The notes beneath the pieces are model-generated. The model was not told the DNA's origin. It saw only the letters and a list, made by a program, of their open reading frames with translations, and did not search any database. Positions 1-11,751 of a DNA stretch of 64,000 nucleotides are shown here, piece after piece (positions within the stretch are counted from its first letter, which is position 1; each line of letters begins with the position of its first letter). The stretch is from Ottelia alismoides (Eukaryota; Streptophyta; Magnoliopsida; Alismatales; Hydrocharitaceae), in the NCBI GenBank assembly GCA_037367405.1, contig JAZKJV010000389.1, forward strand, positions 1,674,001 through 1,738,000. The letters are read 5' to 3'. The translations under genes and the position numbers were made by a program.

Positions 1-978
1 AGGAGTCACTAAAATCCAGACATGTTTCATCACTCCATTAGAATGGAAGCATCATGGTTATATAATCGTTTATGATCACATCACCCTCAGGTATTCCCTG
101 ACACCTGTGCATCTTGCATACTGGAAGACCCTGAATAAACCTGGAGTTTTAGATCTATTTAGACTGTCTCTTTTAGGGTTTTATCATTAAGGTTTCTCAT
201 TTGATCATTGGGAGTCGGTATCTATCATATACTTTCCAAAAGCATATATCATACCTAGGTGTTGATCATATACTTTCAAAATGCATACATCAGACCTTAC
301 AAATTCAGTCAAGCTTCCAAAGCTTGACGACTGTGCATGGAATTTGATTCTTCTCAATATGTCATGAGTGAGCTCATGTCTTCTGGTTCAGTAAATGAAC
401 ATGTATGATCCCTTTGAGAGATCGTATTACTTATATGCCCTTGCATGCACACCAGCACGCTGGTGTATAGATCTTAGTTAGATCATCAACTTATTGGTCT
501 ACCAAATGTACATACTCAGACATATAGTGACAAATTTGTCTCCGGTCAGAGGATGTGTGCCTATATCGTGACATCATACGACATAGGACTTTGGTTATCT
601 CGATCTCATTAAGTCAACTCTTTGACCTAACTTGTCTGACACCTCCGAATATCTATTCTTATGCAGAGGACCTGCATCAAGAGGTCGGTTAGATATCATC
701 CAAATGAGAAGGGATTGCAATCTCCTACTCTTAATAATCATTTGACGGTGCTTGATGAGTTCTCAATCTAACTCTTTAGATAGTCATCCAAGCACCAACC
801 TCTATAATTCAATAATTGAATCAACAGTTGTATGATCATCAAGATGTCCAGGTACATAACCCCAATTTTACTAATGGACCTATTATGAAAATTAGTTATT
901 CTTTATTTCAGATCAGGGAATGATATTTGCAATATCATTTATTACATAATGGCTCACCGTGGGCTCGCATGTCCAACA
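1..978 (-). repeat. Partial LTR of old Copia element B
   Basis: This is the rightmost ~980 bp (in plus coordinates) of a Copia LTR whose other part lies outside the window. It aligns throughout with about 3090-4076 of the complete LTR further right, starting at the shared motif 'ggagtcactaaaatccaga'. It ends in 'ccaaca', so on the minus strand the LTR begins TGTTGGA, directly after a polypurine tract. It is clearly more diverged than the three array LTRs are from each other, so it belongs to an older insertion of the same family. Element B reads on the minus strand and this is its 3' LTR. Confidence 0.85.
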
Positions 979-988
979 ATCTCCCACT
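979..988 (-). promoter_or_regulatory. Polypurine tract of element B
   Basis: On the minus strand this reads AGTGGGAGAT and directly abuts the TGTTGG start of the 3' LTR. That is the usual plant Copia plus-strand priming arrangement. The same ten bases recur beside the array LTRs at 4077 and 11728. Confidence 0.8.
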
Positions 989-1545
989 ATCCCAAAGGGA
1001 CATTTATGAGCTAATCATTTAAACCCTCACTCATGTGACAATCACAGGCTATTTAGAAAAATAGCTAGGTAAGCTGATCAATCACTCTGTTCCCAAGAGA
1101 CTACGCCAAGTCCTTTTACGACACTGCATATCCCCGGTAACAGTGCACGCATCCAATGCGAATGTTGCATCTTATGTAAACAATACTCAATATTATCAGT
1201 TATAGCATCCTTGACACTACAACTCGATAATAATAATTATAACAAGTATGTAATTTTCCACCTTCCTTATCAAAATACCTTTATTCCCAGAGATCTCTAT
1301 ATCCTAAGGTATCCACAGTTAAGATCTTTTAGATCTCTATCTATAAAGTCTTAAGCTCTTAAAAATAAGACTTAGAGATCACTATCTCTAAAGTCTTGTC
1401 ATATTTGAAGATATTGTTATTACTGAAATCAAGTGTTTCATCTCCATAGTAGGATTAGTAACATTTTACTACTCCCACTGCATGGCATACATCTAGCTTT
1501 CTTACACATCTAGCATACACAGAGATTCCATAGCAAATGACTAGG
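979..1545 (-). pseudogene. RNase H remnant of Copia element B
   Basis: Degraded 3' end of pol from the older Copia element. The stretch around 1438-1540 aligns with about 4660-4750 of internal region A: the segment with 'actcccactgcatggca' and the following block, which in A encodes the part of pol before RNase H. No reading frame survives. The remnant stops at the array insertion, and the next part of the same element resumes at 20404. Assignment rests on alignment to A and on its place next to the B LTR. Confidence 0.75.
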
Positions 1546-1550
1546 TCATG
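1546..1550. repeat. Left target-site duplication (tcatg)
   Basis: The five bases tcatg lie directly before the first array LTR, which begins TGAAGG. The same five bases follow the last base of the third LTR (20399-20403). This is a normal 5-bp Copia duplication, but here it encloses three LTRs and two internal regions. Confidence 0.85.
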
Positions 1551-4076
1551 TGAAGGATATGGAATAATCCTCAAGCGCATCACGGAAGTGTGAGCATCGT
1601 ATCGAATACGACGAAGAACGATTAGTCGTACTAGTTGTTCTATGCAGCGGAATTTAAAATTTTTTCATGCGATGAAACCACATGATCCAAGAACGATTCT
1701 CGGATCGTTTCATCTATAACCACAACAAGTATAAAGGAATACCTCTTGAAGCGTGGTTGATCGAGTCTCTACAAAAAGAGATCTCCTGTCTTAAGTCTGA
1801 TCGTCGGAGAAGAAGCTTGCGAGCACGGGGATGAGTCGCGTGATCCTCGCAATCCAACGAGTTGATCCAAGCATGGGGAACTCCTGATCTCGTCGTACGA
1901 GATCGAACGTCTTCTTCGCGAGTGTAGCACTCCAAGAAGACGGAGAACCGAAGAACGTTGAAGCGGCGGCGCGGTGATGAGGGTGTTGACGACCTCCTCC
2001 TCTAGGGTTTGGTGGACGACCACCAAGGAGAGAGGGAGAGAGAGTTGACGTGTGGGAGAGAAAGAGAGAGAGAGATGTGCTTCAAAAGCATAGCCGTAGA
2101 GAGCATGGTATGCCTCTCTATTTATAGGGTATTAGGATCCATGGACCTCAACCCATGGGACATATAAAACCAATGGATGAGATTGATTTATGTCTAATCC
2201 AATGGTCAAAATTGTTGGTAAAAACCAACAACTTATGATTTAATTTAGATCAAATATATTTGACAAATCAAATATACATCAATCCTAAAATTAAACCAAT
2301 GAAATAAGGGGACAATCAACATGGAGATTACATCTTTCATGTTAACATGGTGGACGACCACCAATTCCATATAGGTTTTGATAGCCGTCCACATGTTTTC
2401 ATGTGGAGGCAATCTCATAAGATTTCATGAGATGTCATATCTCCACGCAAATCTCCATTATTTAATCCAACAACTTTTGTTGCAATTTATTCTCAAAAAA
2501 TATTTCATAATTAATTTTGAGAATATTGCATTCTTGCCATTGGAAATTTGTGAATCACATTCACAACCCAAAACAAAATATTATTTACATGTTCAATTAA
2601 TTACACAATGTGCATCCAATATACATTAATAGTAAATTAACAAATATAAATTAAAATTAGCTCTCTCTAATACATTATAAATCACATTTATAATATATTA
2701 TGAATAATTGGATATTGCTATCCACATTATTCTTATCCACAATAATTAAATCACATTTAATTATATTGGATAATTTCCACACACATTAAGATAATTAAAT
2801 CACATTTAATTATCAATTTCTTAATGCTTAGATCTGTGGAATTATTCTTGAACCCTTCAAGAATAATATGATTTCTAAGCAGATACTTGGAGATAAAGAC
2901 AGGGTGATTGTATTGTTCCACGTATAGTGACTTAGATATTGAGATCACATCTCAAATCCAAATCCCATGGACCTCCCATAGATGCTTGATTAAATCAAGG
3001 TCGTAAACCTAATCTTCTCATTGCATCTGAATCTCATTCAAACTCAATGTCCAATACATGGACTAAGATTAGGTCACTTCTCTACTGAGAGGAGTCACTA
3101 AAATCCAGACTTGTTTCATCACTCCCTCGGAATGGAAGCGTCATGGTTATACAATCGTTTATGATCATATCACCCTCAGGTATTCCCAACACATGTACAT
3201 CCTTCATATGGGAAGACCTATGATCATCCTGAAGATACAAATCACTTTTATACTGTCATCTTCAGGGCTTAATCACTAAGTTTCACATTCTTGGTCATTG
3301 GGATTTTGGTATAGATCATATGCTTTCACAAAGCATATATCTTACCTTCAAATTCACGTCATGCTTCCAAAACATGACGACCATGCATGGAATTTGATCA
3401 GTCCAAATACCTCATGAGTGAGCTCATGTCTCCCGGTTCACAAGTGAACCTGTATGATCCTTTTGAGAGATCTTATTACTCATCTGTCCTTACATGCACA
3501 CCAGCTCGCCGGTGTATAGACCTTGGTTAGGTCATCAACCTATTGGTCTGCCAAATGTACATACGTAGACATATAGCAACACATCTGTCTCTGGTCAGAG
3601 GATGCATGCCTATGTTGTGACAGCATTCAACATAGGTCTTTCGTTATCTCGATCTCGTCAAGTCAACCCATTGACTCAACTAATCTGACACCTCTGAATC
3701 ACTATTCCCATGTAGAGGATCTGCATCAAGAGGCCAGTCAGATATCAACCTAATGAGCAAGGATTGTCATCTCTTACTCAGGCGGGAGATTATCACTTAA
3801 CAATCATTTGATGATGCTTGATGAGTCCTCTATCTAACTCCTTAGATATTCATCCAAGCATCAGCCTCTATGATTCAATCAATGAATCAACAGCTGTATG
3901 ATTATTAAGTTAGCCATGGTACATAACCCTTATTGTACAGAGGGACCTTATAGTGCATTCATTCAATCAATCTCAAAAAAGGGAGTGAAACATAATCAAT
4001 AACTCTTATTGATAAATCACTTATTACAATAACATTTATTGCAGGAATGGTTCGCCTCGGGCTCACATTGCTAAGA
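1551..4076 (-). repeat. Copia array LTR 1 (left)
   Basis: Complete LTR, 2526 bp. In plus coordinates it starts TGAAGGATATGG and ends 'ttgctaaga', where the expected terminal CA has mutated to GA; the third LTR keeps CA. On the minus strand U3 covers most of the length, and a clean TATA box lies at 2119-2126. It is followed in the transcript by a CT-rich stretch (plus 2027-2075, GA-rich) and about 540 bp to the LTR end. A 73-codon minus-strand frame (1714-1935) is also open in the other two LTRs. Position 4077 onward is the polypurine tract of internal region A. Confidence 0.88.
2119..2126 (-). promoter_or_regulatory. LTR 1 TATA box
   Basis: The minus strand reads CCCTATAAATAGAG, a perfect plant TATA box. 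A transcript starting about 30 bp downstream (near 2090) would begin just before a CT-rich leader. The equivalent position is TATAAATG in LTR 2 and TAGAAATA in LTR 3, so only this copy is intact. Confidence 0.65.
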
Positions 4077-4086
4077 ATCTCCCACT
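4077..4086 (-). promoter_or_regulatory. Polypurine tract of internal region A
   Basis: AGTGGGAGAT on the minus strand, immediately before the LTR start. It is identical to the tracts at 979 and 11728. Confidence 0.8.
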
Positions 4087-4091
4087 AGCCC

Positions 4092-5557
4092 TCAGAACCA
4101 TTCAGGAACAATCCTTAGACCCATACTCATTACGTGCTGGTCGAAAACCTTCTGGGTCAGAGGTTTGGTAAGAGGATCAGCAACGTTGTCGGTAGAGGCT
4201 ACCTTGGTGATGATGATATCACCATGCTTTTGAATCTCCTGAATGATGTGGTATTTCCTTTCCACGTGCTTGCTCTTCTGATGCCATCTGGGTTCCTTCG
4301 CCTGGGCAATGGCTCTTGTGTTATCGTAGAGTAGCGGGATGGGAGTATCAGAGGAAACTACGTCAAGCTCCAGGATGAACTTGCGCAACCACACTGCCTC
4401 CTTTGCAACATCCGATGCAGCAATGTACTCGGCTTCTATTGTTGAATCTGCTGTAGTGTCATGCTTCTTGCTTCTCCAGCTCACAGATCCACCATTCAAC
4501 AGGAATACAAACCTCGATGTTGACTTTTGATCATCAATATCCGATTGAAAATCAGAATCTGTATATCCCAAGACTTGGAGATCACCATCTCCATAGACCA
4601 AGATGTAATCTTGCGTCCATCTTAGATATTTGAATATGTTTTTTACTGCATTCCAGTGTAGTTCTCCATAGAAAGATTGGAAACGACTTACCACTCCCAC
4701 TGCATGGCAGATATCTGGCCTAGTACACATCATGGCATACATTAAGCTTCCTATAGCTGATGCATAAGGGCATCCAGCCATGGCTTTCTTTTCCTCAACA
4801 GTTTGAGGAGCCATTCCTTTAGACAGGTGGATACCATGTCTTAAGGGTAGGAATCCTTTCTTGAAACTATCCATACGGAATCGTTCAAGAATCTTTTTAA
4901 TGTATCCATGTTGTGACAATCTCAAAATCCTCTTTTCTCGGTTTCTAGACAACTTCAGGCCTAAGATGTAAGAGGCTTCTCCAAGATATTTCATCTCAAA
5001 GGTATGGGATAGCCAAATCTTTACACTGGTCATCATCCCTGTATCATTCCCAATGATAAGGATGTCATCTATGTAAAGCATGATGAACACAATGGCGCTC
5101 CCACTAAGCTTCTTGTACACACAAGGTTCATCAGGATTTTGCACGAAATCAAAACTCTTTATGGTTTCGTCAAATCTGATGTTCCAGCTATGAGAGGCTT
5201 GTTTGAGCCCATAGATGGATTTCTTCAGCTTTCATACTTTGCCATCCTCAGTTATGAAGCCCTGGGGCTGCTCCATATAGATATCCTCCTCGATGTATGC
5301 ATTGAGGAAAGCCGTCTTGACGTCCATCTGCCAGATGTCGTAGTAAAGATATGCAGCTATAGCTAGCAGTGTCCTGATGGATTTAAGCATAGCCACAGTA
5401 GAGAATGTCTCATCGTAGTCGATGCCTCTCTCTGTGTGTAGCCCTTGGCTACGAGCCGTATCTTGAAAGTCTCTACTTTTCCATCAGGTCCCCTATTTCT
5501 CTTGAAGATCCATTTACACCCAATGGCTTTTACCCCTTTAGGTGGATCCTCTAGGGT
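4092..5557 (-). pseudogene. Region A reverse transcriptase and RNase H (broken)
   Basis: C-terminal half of a Copia polyprotein. The open part (4092-5144, 350 codons) begins near the RT centre and contains the catalytic YIDD motif in the context MLYIDDILIIGND. It continues through the RT connection ('GSLMYAMMCTRPDI', 'VLGYTDSDFQSD') into RNase H, with 'IEAEYIAAS', 'HVERKYHIIQE' and the closing 'ADPLTKPL'. The N-terminal RT segment (about 5145-5557) is present but in another frame. A Trp-to-stop change at 5558-5560 separates it from the upstream frame. The reading ends a few bases before the polypurine tract, as expected for the last domain of Copia pol. Confidence 0.88.
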
Positions 5558-6899
5558 CTATACACCATTCTTATGCATGGAGTCAATTTCTGACTTCATT
5601 GCTAGCATCCATCTATCCATGTCATAATCCGCGAGTGCTTCATCGAATGAAGAAGGATCATTGTCAGTTTCACCTGATACATGGAATCCATACCTTTCAG
5701 GCGTTGAAACCACCCTCGAACTCCTTCGAAGAGGTATGGGTGTTTTATCTTTATTTATCTCTTCAGTTTCTAATTCAGGAAGCTCAGAATCCTCAGGGGA
5801 TTCAATGAGTTCCTCTACTTCATTTTTGTTTTGACTTTTAAGGAAATCATTCTCCAGAAATTTCACATCTCTAGAAACAAAAACCTTTTGGGTCTCAGGG
5901 TCATAGAGTTGGTATCCAATACCATCTCTAACATACCCAATTACGTAACACTCACAAGAGCGAGATTCTAGCTTACTTGCGTCCACATTCTTCGCATGGA
6001 CCAAGCAACCACAAACCCTCAAGTTATTAACACTAGGTTTGGTACCATACCCGAGCTCATGAGGAGTCTTAGGTACATATTTGCTAGGAATCTTATTCAG
6101 ATATATATTGCAGTCTCTACTGCATATCCCCAGAAACTAAGTGGTAAATGTGCTTTGCTCATCATTGAATGGACCATATTCATGATGGTCCTGTTGCGTC
6201 TTTTAGCAACACCATTAAGTTGGGGAGTTCTAGGAGGAGTGAGATTGGAGACAATTCCATTCTCTTTAAGATATTCATTGAATTCATCTGAGAGGTACTC
6301 GTCACCTCGATCAGATCGAATCCGTTTAATCTTCCTATCGGTTTGTTTCTCAATCGAAGCCTTGAATTCTTTGAACTTTTTAAAGGTTTCAGATTTATGA
6401 CGTAATAGAAAGACAAACCCGTATCGCGAATGTTTATCAATAAACATCAAATAATATTGATATCCATTTTGAGTTGCGGCACTGAAGGGACCACATACAT
6501 CGGTATGTATTATGTCAATAATACCTTCGCATCTTGTAACCATGTTACGGAAAGGCATCCTGGTCATTTTACCATTAATGCAATGTTTGCAGGTAGGCAA
6601 AGGTTGAACCTTTAGAAAATCTAAAGGTCCATCCTTTATCAATCTATTGATCTTATCAACAGATAAATGACCAAGCCTTTGATGCCAAATCTCATTCGAA
6701 AGATTTTCATCCTCCCTAGATCTTTTATGATTTTATTAGTGGTTGTAACATTCATAATACAATTATCAATGCACACTTCATAGAGTCCACCAGAAGTCAA
6801 AATACCATCCGCAATATATTTATCATAACGATTTATGACTAATTTATTACAGAATAGGAATGAATATCCACTTCTAACTGATTTAGATACAGATATCAA
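5558..6899 (-). pseudogene. Region A integrase (broken)
   Basis: Copia integrase region in three frame pieces. 6639-6899 holds the segment between protease and integrase. 6097-6642 holds the integrase core: 'HTDVCGPFSAATQNGYQYY' with the first catalytic Asp, 'RSDRGDEYLS' with the second Asp, and the 'ENGIVSN' region with the Glu. 5558-6022 holds the C-terminal part ('GYQLYDPETQKVFVSRDV'). Compared with region C, a single-base deletion near 6730 causes the first frame change and another near 6100 the second. The frame then ends at a Trp-to-stop change in 'HKNGV'. Confidence 0.85.
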
Positions 6900-6962
6900 A
6901 TTCCTTCTAACTTCGGGTACATAAAGACACTCTTTAAGTACTAGGACTCTACTAATAGGTAA

Positions 6963-7310
6963 TTATAGTCTACAAGTCCCGACAACAACTGCTGCAACAC
7001 TTACATCAGATCCCATCTGGATGACTATCTCCCCTTCTTCCAGATTTCTAGTTTCCTGAAACAAATGCAACAAATTGCATACATGAATAGAAGCACCAGA
7101 ATCAACAACCCGACTTCCTTCTCGTCCAACGAGAAAACTGGTTTCAATGATAAAAGTAGATTTCATACCTGCTGGGGCTTTACCTTTGTTGACCGACTTC
7201 AGGTATTCGGGGCAGTTACGCCTCCAGTGCCCGGGCTTCTTGCAGTGGTGACAAATGTCGGTTTTCTTCGACGCTATCAGTGTGGATGCCTTGGAAGATG
7301 AGCCAACACC
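6963..7310 (-). pseudogene. Region A zinc knuckle and protease
   Basis: This continues in the gag frame after a nonsense codon (Gln to stop) near 7311. It encodes a CCHC knuckle around 7203-7253 ('CHHCKKPGHWRRNC') and then the aspartic protease active site 'VVDSGASIHVCN'. It ends at another stop (6963), where region C reads through into 'VLVLKEYLNVPEVR'. Order and spacing match plant Copia gag-pol. Confidence 0.85.
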
Positions 7311-8004
7311 TTAACCCTTCTTCTTTCTCTTCTGGGTTGGGCCCTTCCGAGAACCTTGCTTCCGACCGCGCTTCCCTCTGACATGTGCAACCATTGCACT
7401 GCCAGCGGGACCATCTTTCTTCATTACGTCTTCAGCAGACTTTAATGTAGAAAGAAGTCTAGCATTCTTCAATTTCAGTTTGTTCATGTGGAATGAAACC
7501 ACAAAGTTATTGAAAGACTTGGGTAAAGACATCAGAATGAAATCAGATTGCATGTCTGCATCCATGGTTGTCCCAAGAGTTTTCAGCTCCGACAAGTACC
7601 CAGACATTGAGTACATGTTAACGGACCGGAGTTTCTTCTTGCATCTTGCAGCGAACGAGTTCTTTCATAACGTTGTATCGCTGGGTGCAGTTAATATCAC
7701 CAAACATATCTTTTAGATTCTGCATAATTTCCTGGCATGTGCTCATCTCCACATGTTGCTTCTGAAGAACATTGGAGAGAGAACCCATGATATAACATCT
7801 AGTCAAGACATGATCTTCATCGTACTTGTCATTGTATGCCTTCTCTTCCTTCGATTTAGGGTTTTCGTGCATGTCGTCTGAGAGCATATAACTTATGCGC
7901 TCAGCGGATAGAATAAGCTCTAAATTACGGATCCAATCCGAGTATTTCGGTCCGGTCAACTGGTTGACCTCCAGAGGCCTACTTAGTGGGTTCATGGACT
8001 TCAT
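7311..8004 (-). pseudogene. Region A gag (broken)
   Basis: Copia-type capsid (UBN2-like). The likely start is the Met at 8004 ('MKSMNPLSRPLEVNQLTGP'), shared with region C at 15661. The first frame runs 8004-7618 with 'YSDWIRNLELILSAERISY' and 'CQEIMQNLKDMFGD'. A break near 7617 shifts to the frame 7616-7311, with 'MSLPKSFNNFVVSFHMNK' and a basic C-terminus ahead of the zinc knuckle. About 1.2 kb of leader separates it from the primer-binding site. Confidence 0.85.
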
Positions 8005-9184
8005 TTTCTGAAGTTAAGAATGCACTATATAAGTACATATAATCATACATTCAATTTATGATATTTGATTAAGGCAGTTTAAATCAAATTAATCTTGCTC
8101 TATCAACTATGAAAGTTTATTCCCTTAATCACTTTCAAAGTAAGAGATATACTTACCGCTTTATCTCATGCAAGAACTGGGATCTCCTCTTTATCTTTGT
8201 CACATCCCAATAATATGAGAATATGCAACTCCAATAAAGAGAAGCGGGAACACATTCCGCCTTGCAAGTCCAACTCGAATTTCCCAATTCGATTTTTAAC
8301 ACCCGAGCCCACCACCCTAAGGTGATGTTGACCCGTTGTTAGATGAACCAACCGTCAACAGGAATAGTACTCGCTATGCGCAATCCAATATCGCCCCAAT
8401 AATATGAGGATCCGATATTGGGGAAAAAATAAAGCTTCTCATAGCTTGAGATGATAATCGGTTATTCAACCGAAATTATACCATATAGTAATAATCAAAA
8501 TATTTTTGATTATAAGGAAATTTGCTAGACAAATTCCCAATCCTATTCAAGCAAGGAGTTTGATGATTGTGTTTCCAATTATGATCTAGATCAAATCTAA
8601 TCAATTTATTGGTTGAGGCCAAGTCAATTAAGGAAAAAATCATCATTAAATAATTTTCAAATATTTTACATAATTATTTCATGAAATTAATAATTAATTT
8701 CACTAATTGACAATCACATGTTTCTTGATTAGGACTGTAATTTCAACAGTGACCCCTACTTACTAAAATTAACATATCTCAATCAATTTAAATCCAAATT
8801 AGATAAAATCAATTTCTAAGATTTCTAATTTAATTTAGGACAGAATCTAAGTGATATTTTACGCATTTCAAAGCAGATCAAAACAGTAATTAACTCATTA
8901 ATCATGTTAAGATTTGCAGTTCCCGCTACAGTGGATACATGTTCTAAAAAACAACCATATCTCGAGCAAACAGAATCCAAATTATGTAAACTCAGATCCT
9001 ATGGTTTCTTTATTTAATAGGAAACAAAAATCAGGTGATTAATTCGTGTTTAAACATTTTAAACAGGGCCTAATTTATTCACTAAACAGATATGCGAAAA
9101 TCAAATGCGACAAAAACTTTCGCGACCTTAACGAACCCAAGTCATCCTAGGTTTGTGGATCGTATCCAAAACCTTCGACTTAAA
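8005..9184 (-). other. Untranslated leader of region A
   Basis: AT-rich stretch between the primer-binding site and gag with no supported frame. It aligns along its length with the region C leader (15662-17863) and in part with B (23730-24050). Relative to C it lacks two blocks of roughly 540 and 500 bp. Confidence 0.7.
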
Positions 9185-9196
9185 GCTCTGATACCA
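9185..9196 (-). promoter_or_regulatory. Primer-binding site of region A (tRNA-Met)
   Basis: The minus strand reads TGGTATCAGAGC, an exact match to the 3' end of plant initiator tRNA-Met as used by most Copia elements. It lies two bases from the LTR end. It fixes the element's orientation and the LTR boundary at 9199. Confidence 0.9.
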
Positions 9197-9198
9197 CT

Positions 9199-11727
9199 TG
9201 AAGGATATGGAAAAACACTCAAGCGCATCATGGAAGCGTGAACGTCGTATCAAATACGACAAAGAATGACTAGTCGTACTAGTTGTTATATGCAGCGGAA
9301 TTTAAAATTTTTTCATGCGATGAAACCACATGATCCAAGAACGATTCTCGGATCGTTTCTTCTATAACCACAACAAGTATAAAGGAATACCTCTTGAAGC
9401 GTGTTTGATCAAGTCTCTATGAAAAGAGACCTCCTGTCTCAAGTTCGATCGTCGGAGAAGAATCTTGCGAGCGCGGGGATGAGTTGCGTGATCCTCGCAA
9501 TCCAACGAGTTGATCCAAGCACGGGGAACTCCTGATCTCGTCGTACAAGATCGAACGTCTTCTTCTTCGAGAGCATAGAACTCCAAGAAGACGGAGAACC
9601 GAAGAACGTCGAAGTGGCGGCGCGGTGGTGAGGGCGTCGACGGCCTCCTCCTCTAGGGTTTGGTGGACGGTCCCCAAGGAGAGAGGGAGAGAGAGTTGAC
9701 GTGTGGGAGAGAAAGAGAGAGAGATGTGCTTCAAAAGCATAGCCTTAGAGAGCATGGTATGCCTCTCCATTTATAGGGTTTTAGGATCCATGGATCTCAA
9801 TCCATGGGACATTTAAAATCAATGGATGAGATTGATTTATGTCTAATCCAATGGTCAAGATTGTTGTTGGTAAAAACCAACTACTTAAGATTTAATTTAG
9901 ATCAAATATATTTGACAAATCAAATATACATCAATCCTAAAATTAAACCAATCAAATAAGGAGACAATCAACATGGAGATTACATCTTCCATGGTAACAT
10001 GATGGACGACCACCAATTCTGTATAGGACTTGGTAGCCGTCCACATGTTTCCATGTGGAGGCAATCTCATGAGATTTCATGAGATTGCATATCTCCATGG
10101 AAATCTCCATTATTTAATCCAACAACTTTTGTTGCGATTTATTCTCAAAAAATAATTCATAATTCATTTTGAGAATATTGCAATCTTACCATTAGAAATT
10201 TGTGAATCACATTCACAACCCAAAACAAAATATAATTTACATTTTCAATTAATTACACAATGTGTATCCAATACATATTAATAATTAATTAACAAATATA
10301 AATTATAAGTAGCTCTCTCTAATACAATATAAATCACATTTATAATATATTATGAATAATTGGATACTGCTATCCATATTATTCTTATCCACAATAATTA
10401 AATCATATTTAATTATATTGGATAATTTCTACACACATTAAGATAATTAAATGACATTTAATTATCAATTTCTTAATGCTTAGATCTATGGAATTATTCT
10501 TGAACCATTTCAAGAATAATGTGTTTCCTCTGCAGATACTTGGAGATAAGGATAGGGCGATTGTATTGTTCCACGTATAGTGACTTGGATATTGAGATCA
10601 CATCTCAAATCCAGATCCCATGGACCTCCCATAGATGCTTGATTAAATCAAGGCCGTAAACCTAATCTTCTCAATGCATCTGAATCTCATTAAGATCAAT
10701 GTCCAATACATGGACTAAGATTAGGTCACTTCTCTACTGAGAGGAGTCACTAAAATCCATACCTATTTCATAACTCCCTCGGAATAGAAGCGTCATGGTT
10801 ATACAATCGTTTATGATCATATCACCCTCAGTTATTCCCAACACCTGTACATCCTTCATACTGGAAGATCTATGATCATCCTGAAGATACAGATCACTTT
10901 TATACTGTCATCTTCCGGGCTTAATCACTAAGTTTCTCATTCTTGGTCATTGGGATTTTGGTATAGATCATATGCTTTCACAAAGCTTATATCTTACCTT
11001 CAAATTCATGTCATGCTTCCAAAGCATGATGACCATGCATGGAATTTGATCAGTCCAAATACCTCAAGAGTGAGCTCATGTCTCCCGTTCACAAGTGAAC
11101 CGATATGATCCTTTTGAGAGATCATATTACTCACATGTACTTACATGCACACCGGCTCGCCGGTGTATAGACCTTGGTTAGGTCATCAACCTATTGGTCT
11201 GCCAAATGTGCAAACTCAGACATATAGCAACACATCTGTCTTTGATCAGAGGATGCATGCCTATGTTGTGACAGCATTCGACATAGGTCTTTGGTTATCT
11301 CGATCTCGTCAAGTCAACCCATTGACTCAACTAATCTGACACCTCTGAATCACTATTCCCATGCAGAGGACCTACATCAAGAGGTCAGTCAGATATCGGC
11401 CTAATGAGCAAGGATTGTCATCTCCTACTTAGGCTGGAGATCATCACTTAACAATCATTTGATGATGCTTGACGAGTTCTCTATCTAACTCCTTAGATAT
11501 TCATCCATGCATCAGCCTCTATATATCAATCAATGAATCAACAGTTGTATGATTATTATGTTAGCCATGGTACATAACCCTTATTGTACAGAGGGACCTT
11601 ATAGTACATTCAATCAATCAATATCAGAAAAGGGAGTGAAACATAATCAATAACTTTTATTGATAAATTATTTATTACAATAACATTTATTGTAGGAATG
11701 GTTCGCCTTGGGCTCACATTGCTAATA
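9199..11727 (-). repeat. Copia array LTR 2 (shared middle)
   Basis: Complete LTR, 2529 bp, starting TGAAGGATATGG and ending 'ttgctaata' (terminal CA mutated to TA). It serves as the 5' LTR of region A, whose primer-binding site is directly to its left, and as the 3' LTR of region C, whose polypurine tract is directly to its right. There is no target duplication on either side, as expected for an internal LTR of a tandem array. The TATA position (9768-9775) has one change. Confidence 0.88.
9768..9775 (-). promoter_or_regulatory. LTR 2 TATA box, one base off
   Basis: The minus strand reads TATAAATG where LTR 1 has TATAAATA. It sits at the same distance from the CT-rich leader as in LTR 1. Confidence 0.5.
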
Positions 11728-11737
11728 ATCTCCCACT
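11728..11737 (-). promoter_or_regulatory. Polypurine tract of internal region C
   Basis: AGTGGGAGAT on the minus strand directly abuts the middle LTR. It is identical to the tract of region A. Confidence 0.8.
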
Positions 11738-11751
11738 AGCCCTCAGAACCA

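Noticed and set aside
5996..6400. 134-codon plus-strand ORF
   Set aside because: Antisense shadow of the region A integrase. The minus-strand reading has the catalytic motifs.
11145..11339. 64-codon plus-strand ORF repeated at 19816-20010
   Set aside because: It recurs only because the LTRs are copies of each other. The third LTR does not keep it as an ORF of this length, and it has no motif.
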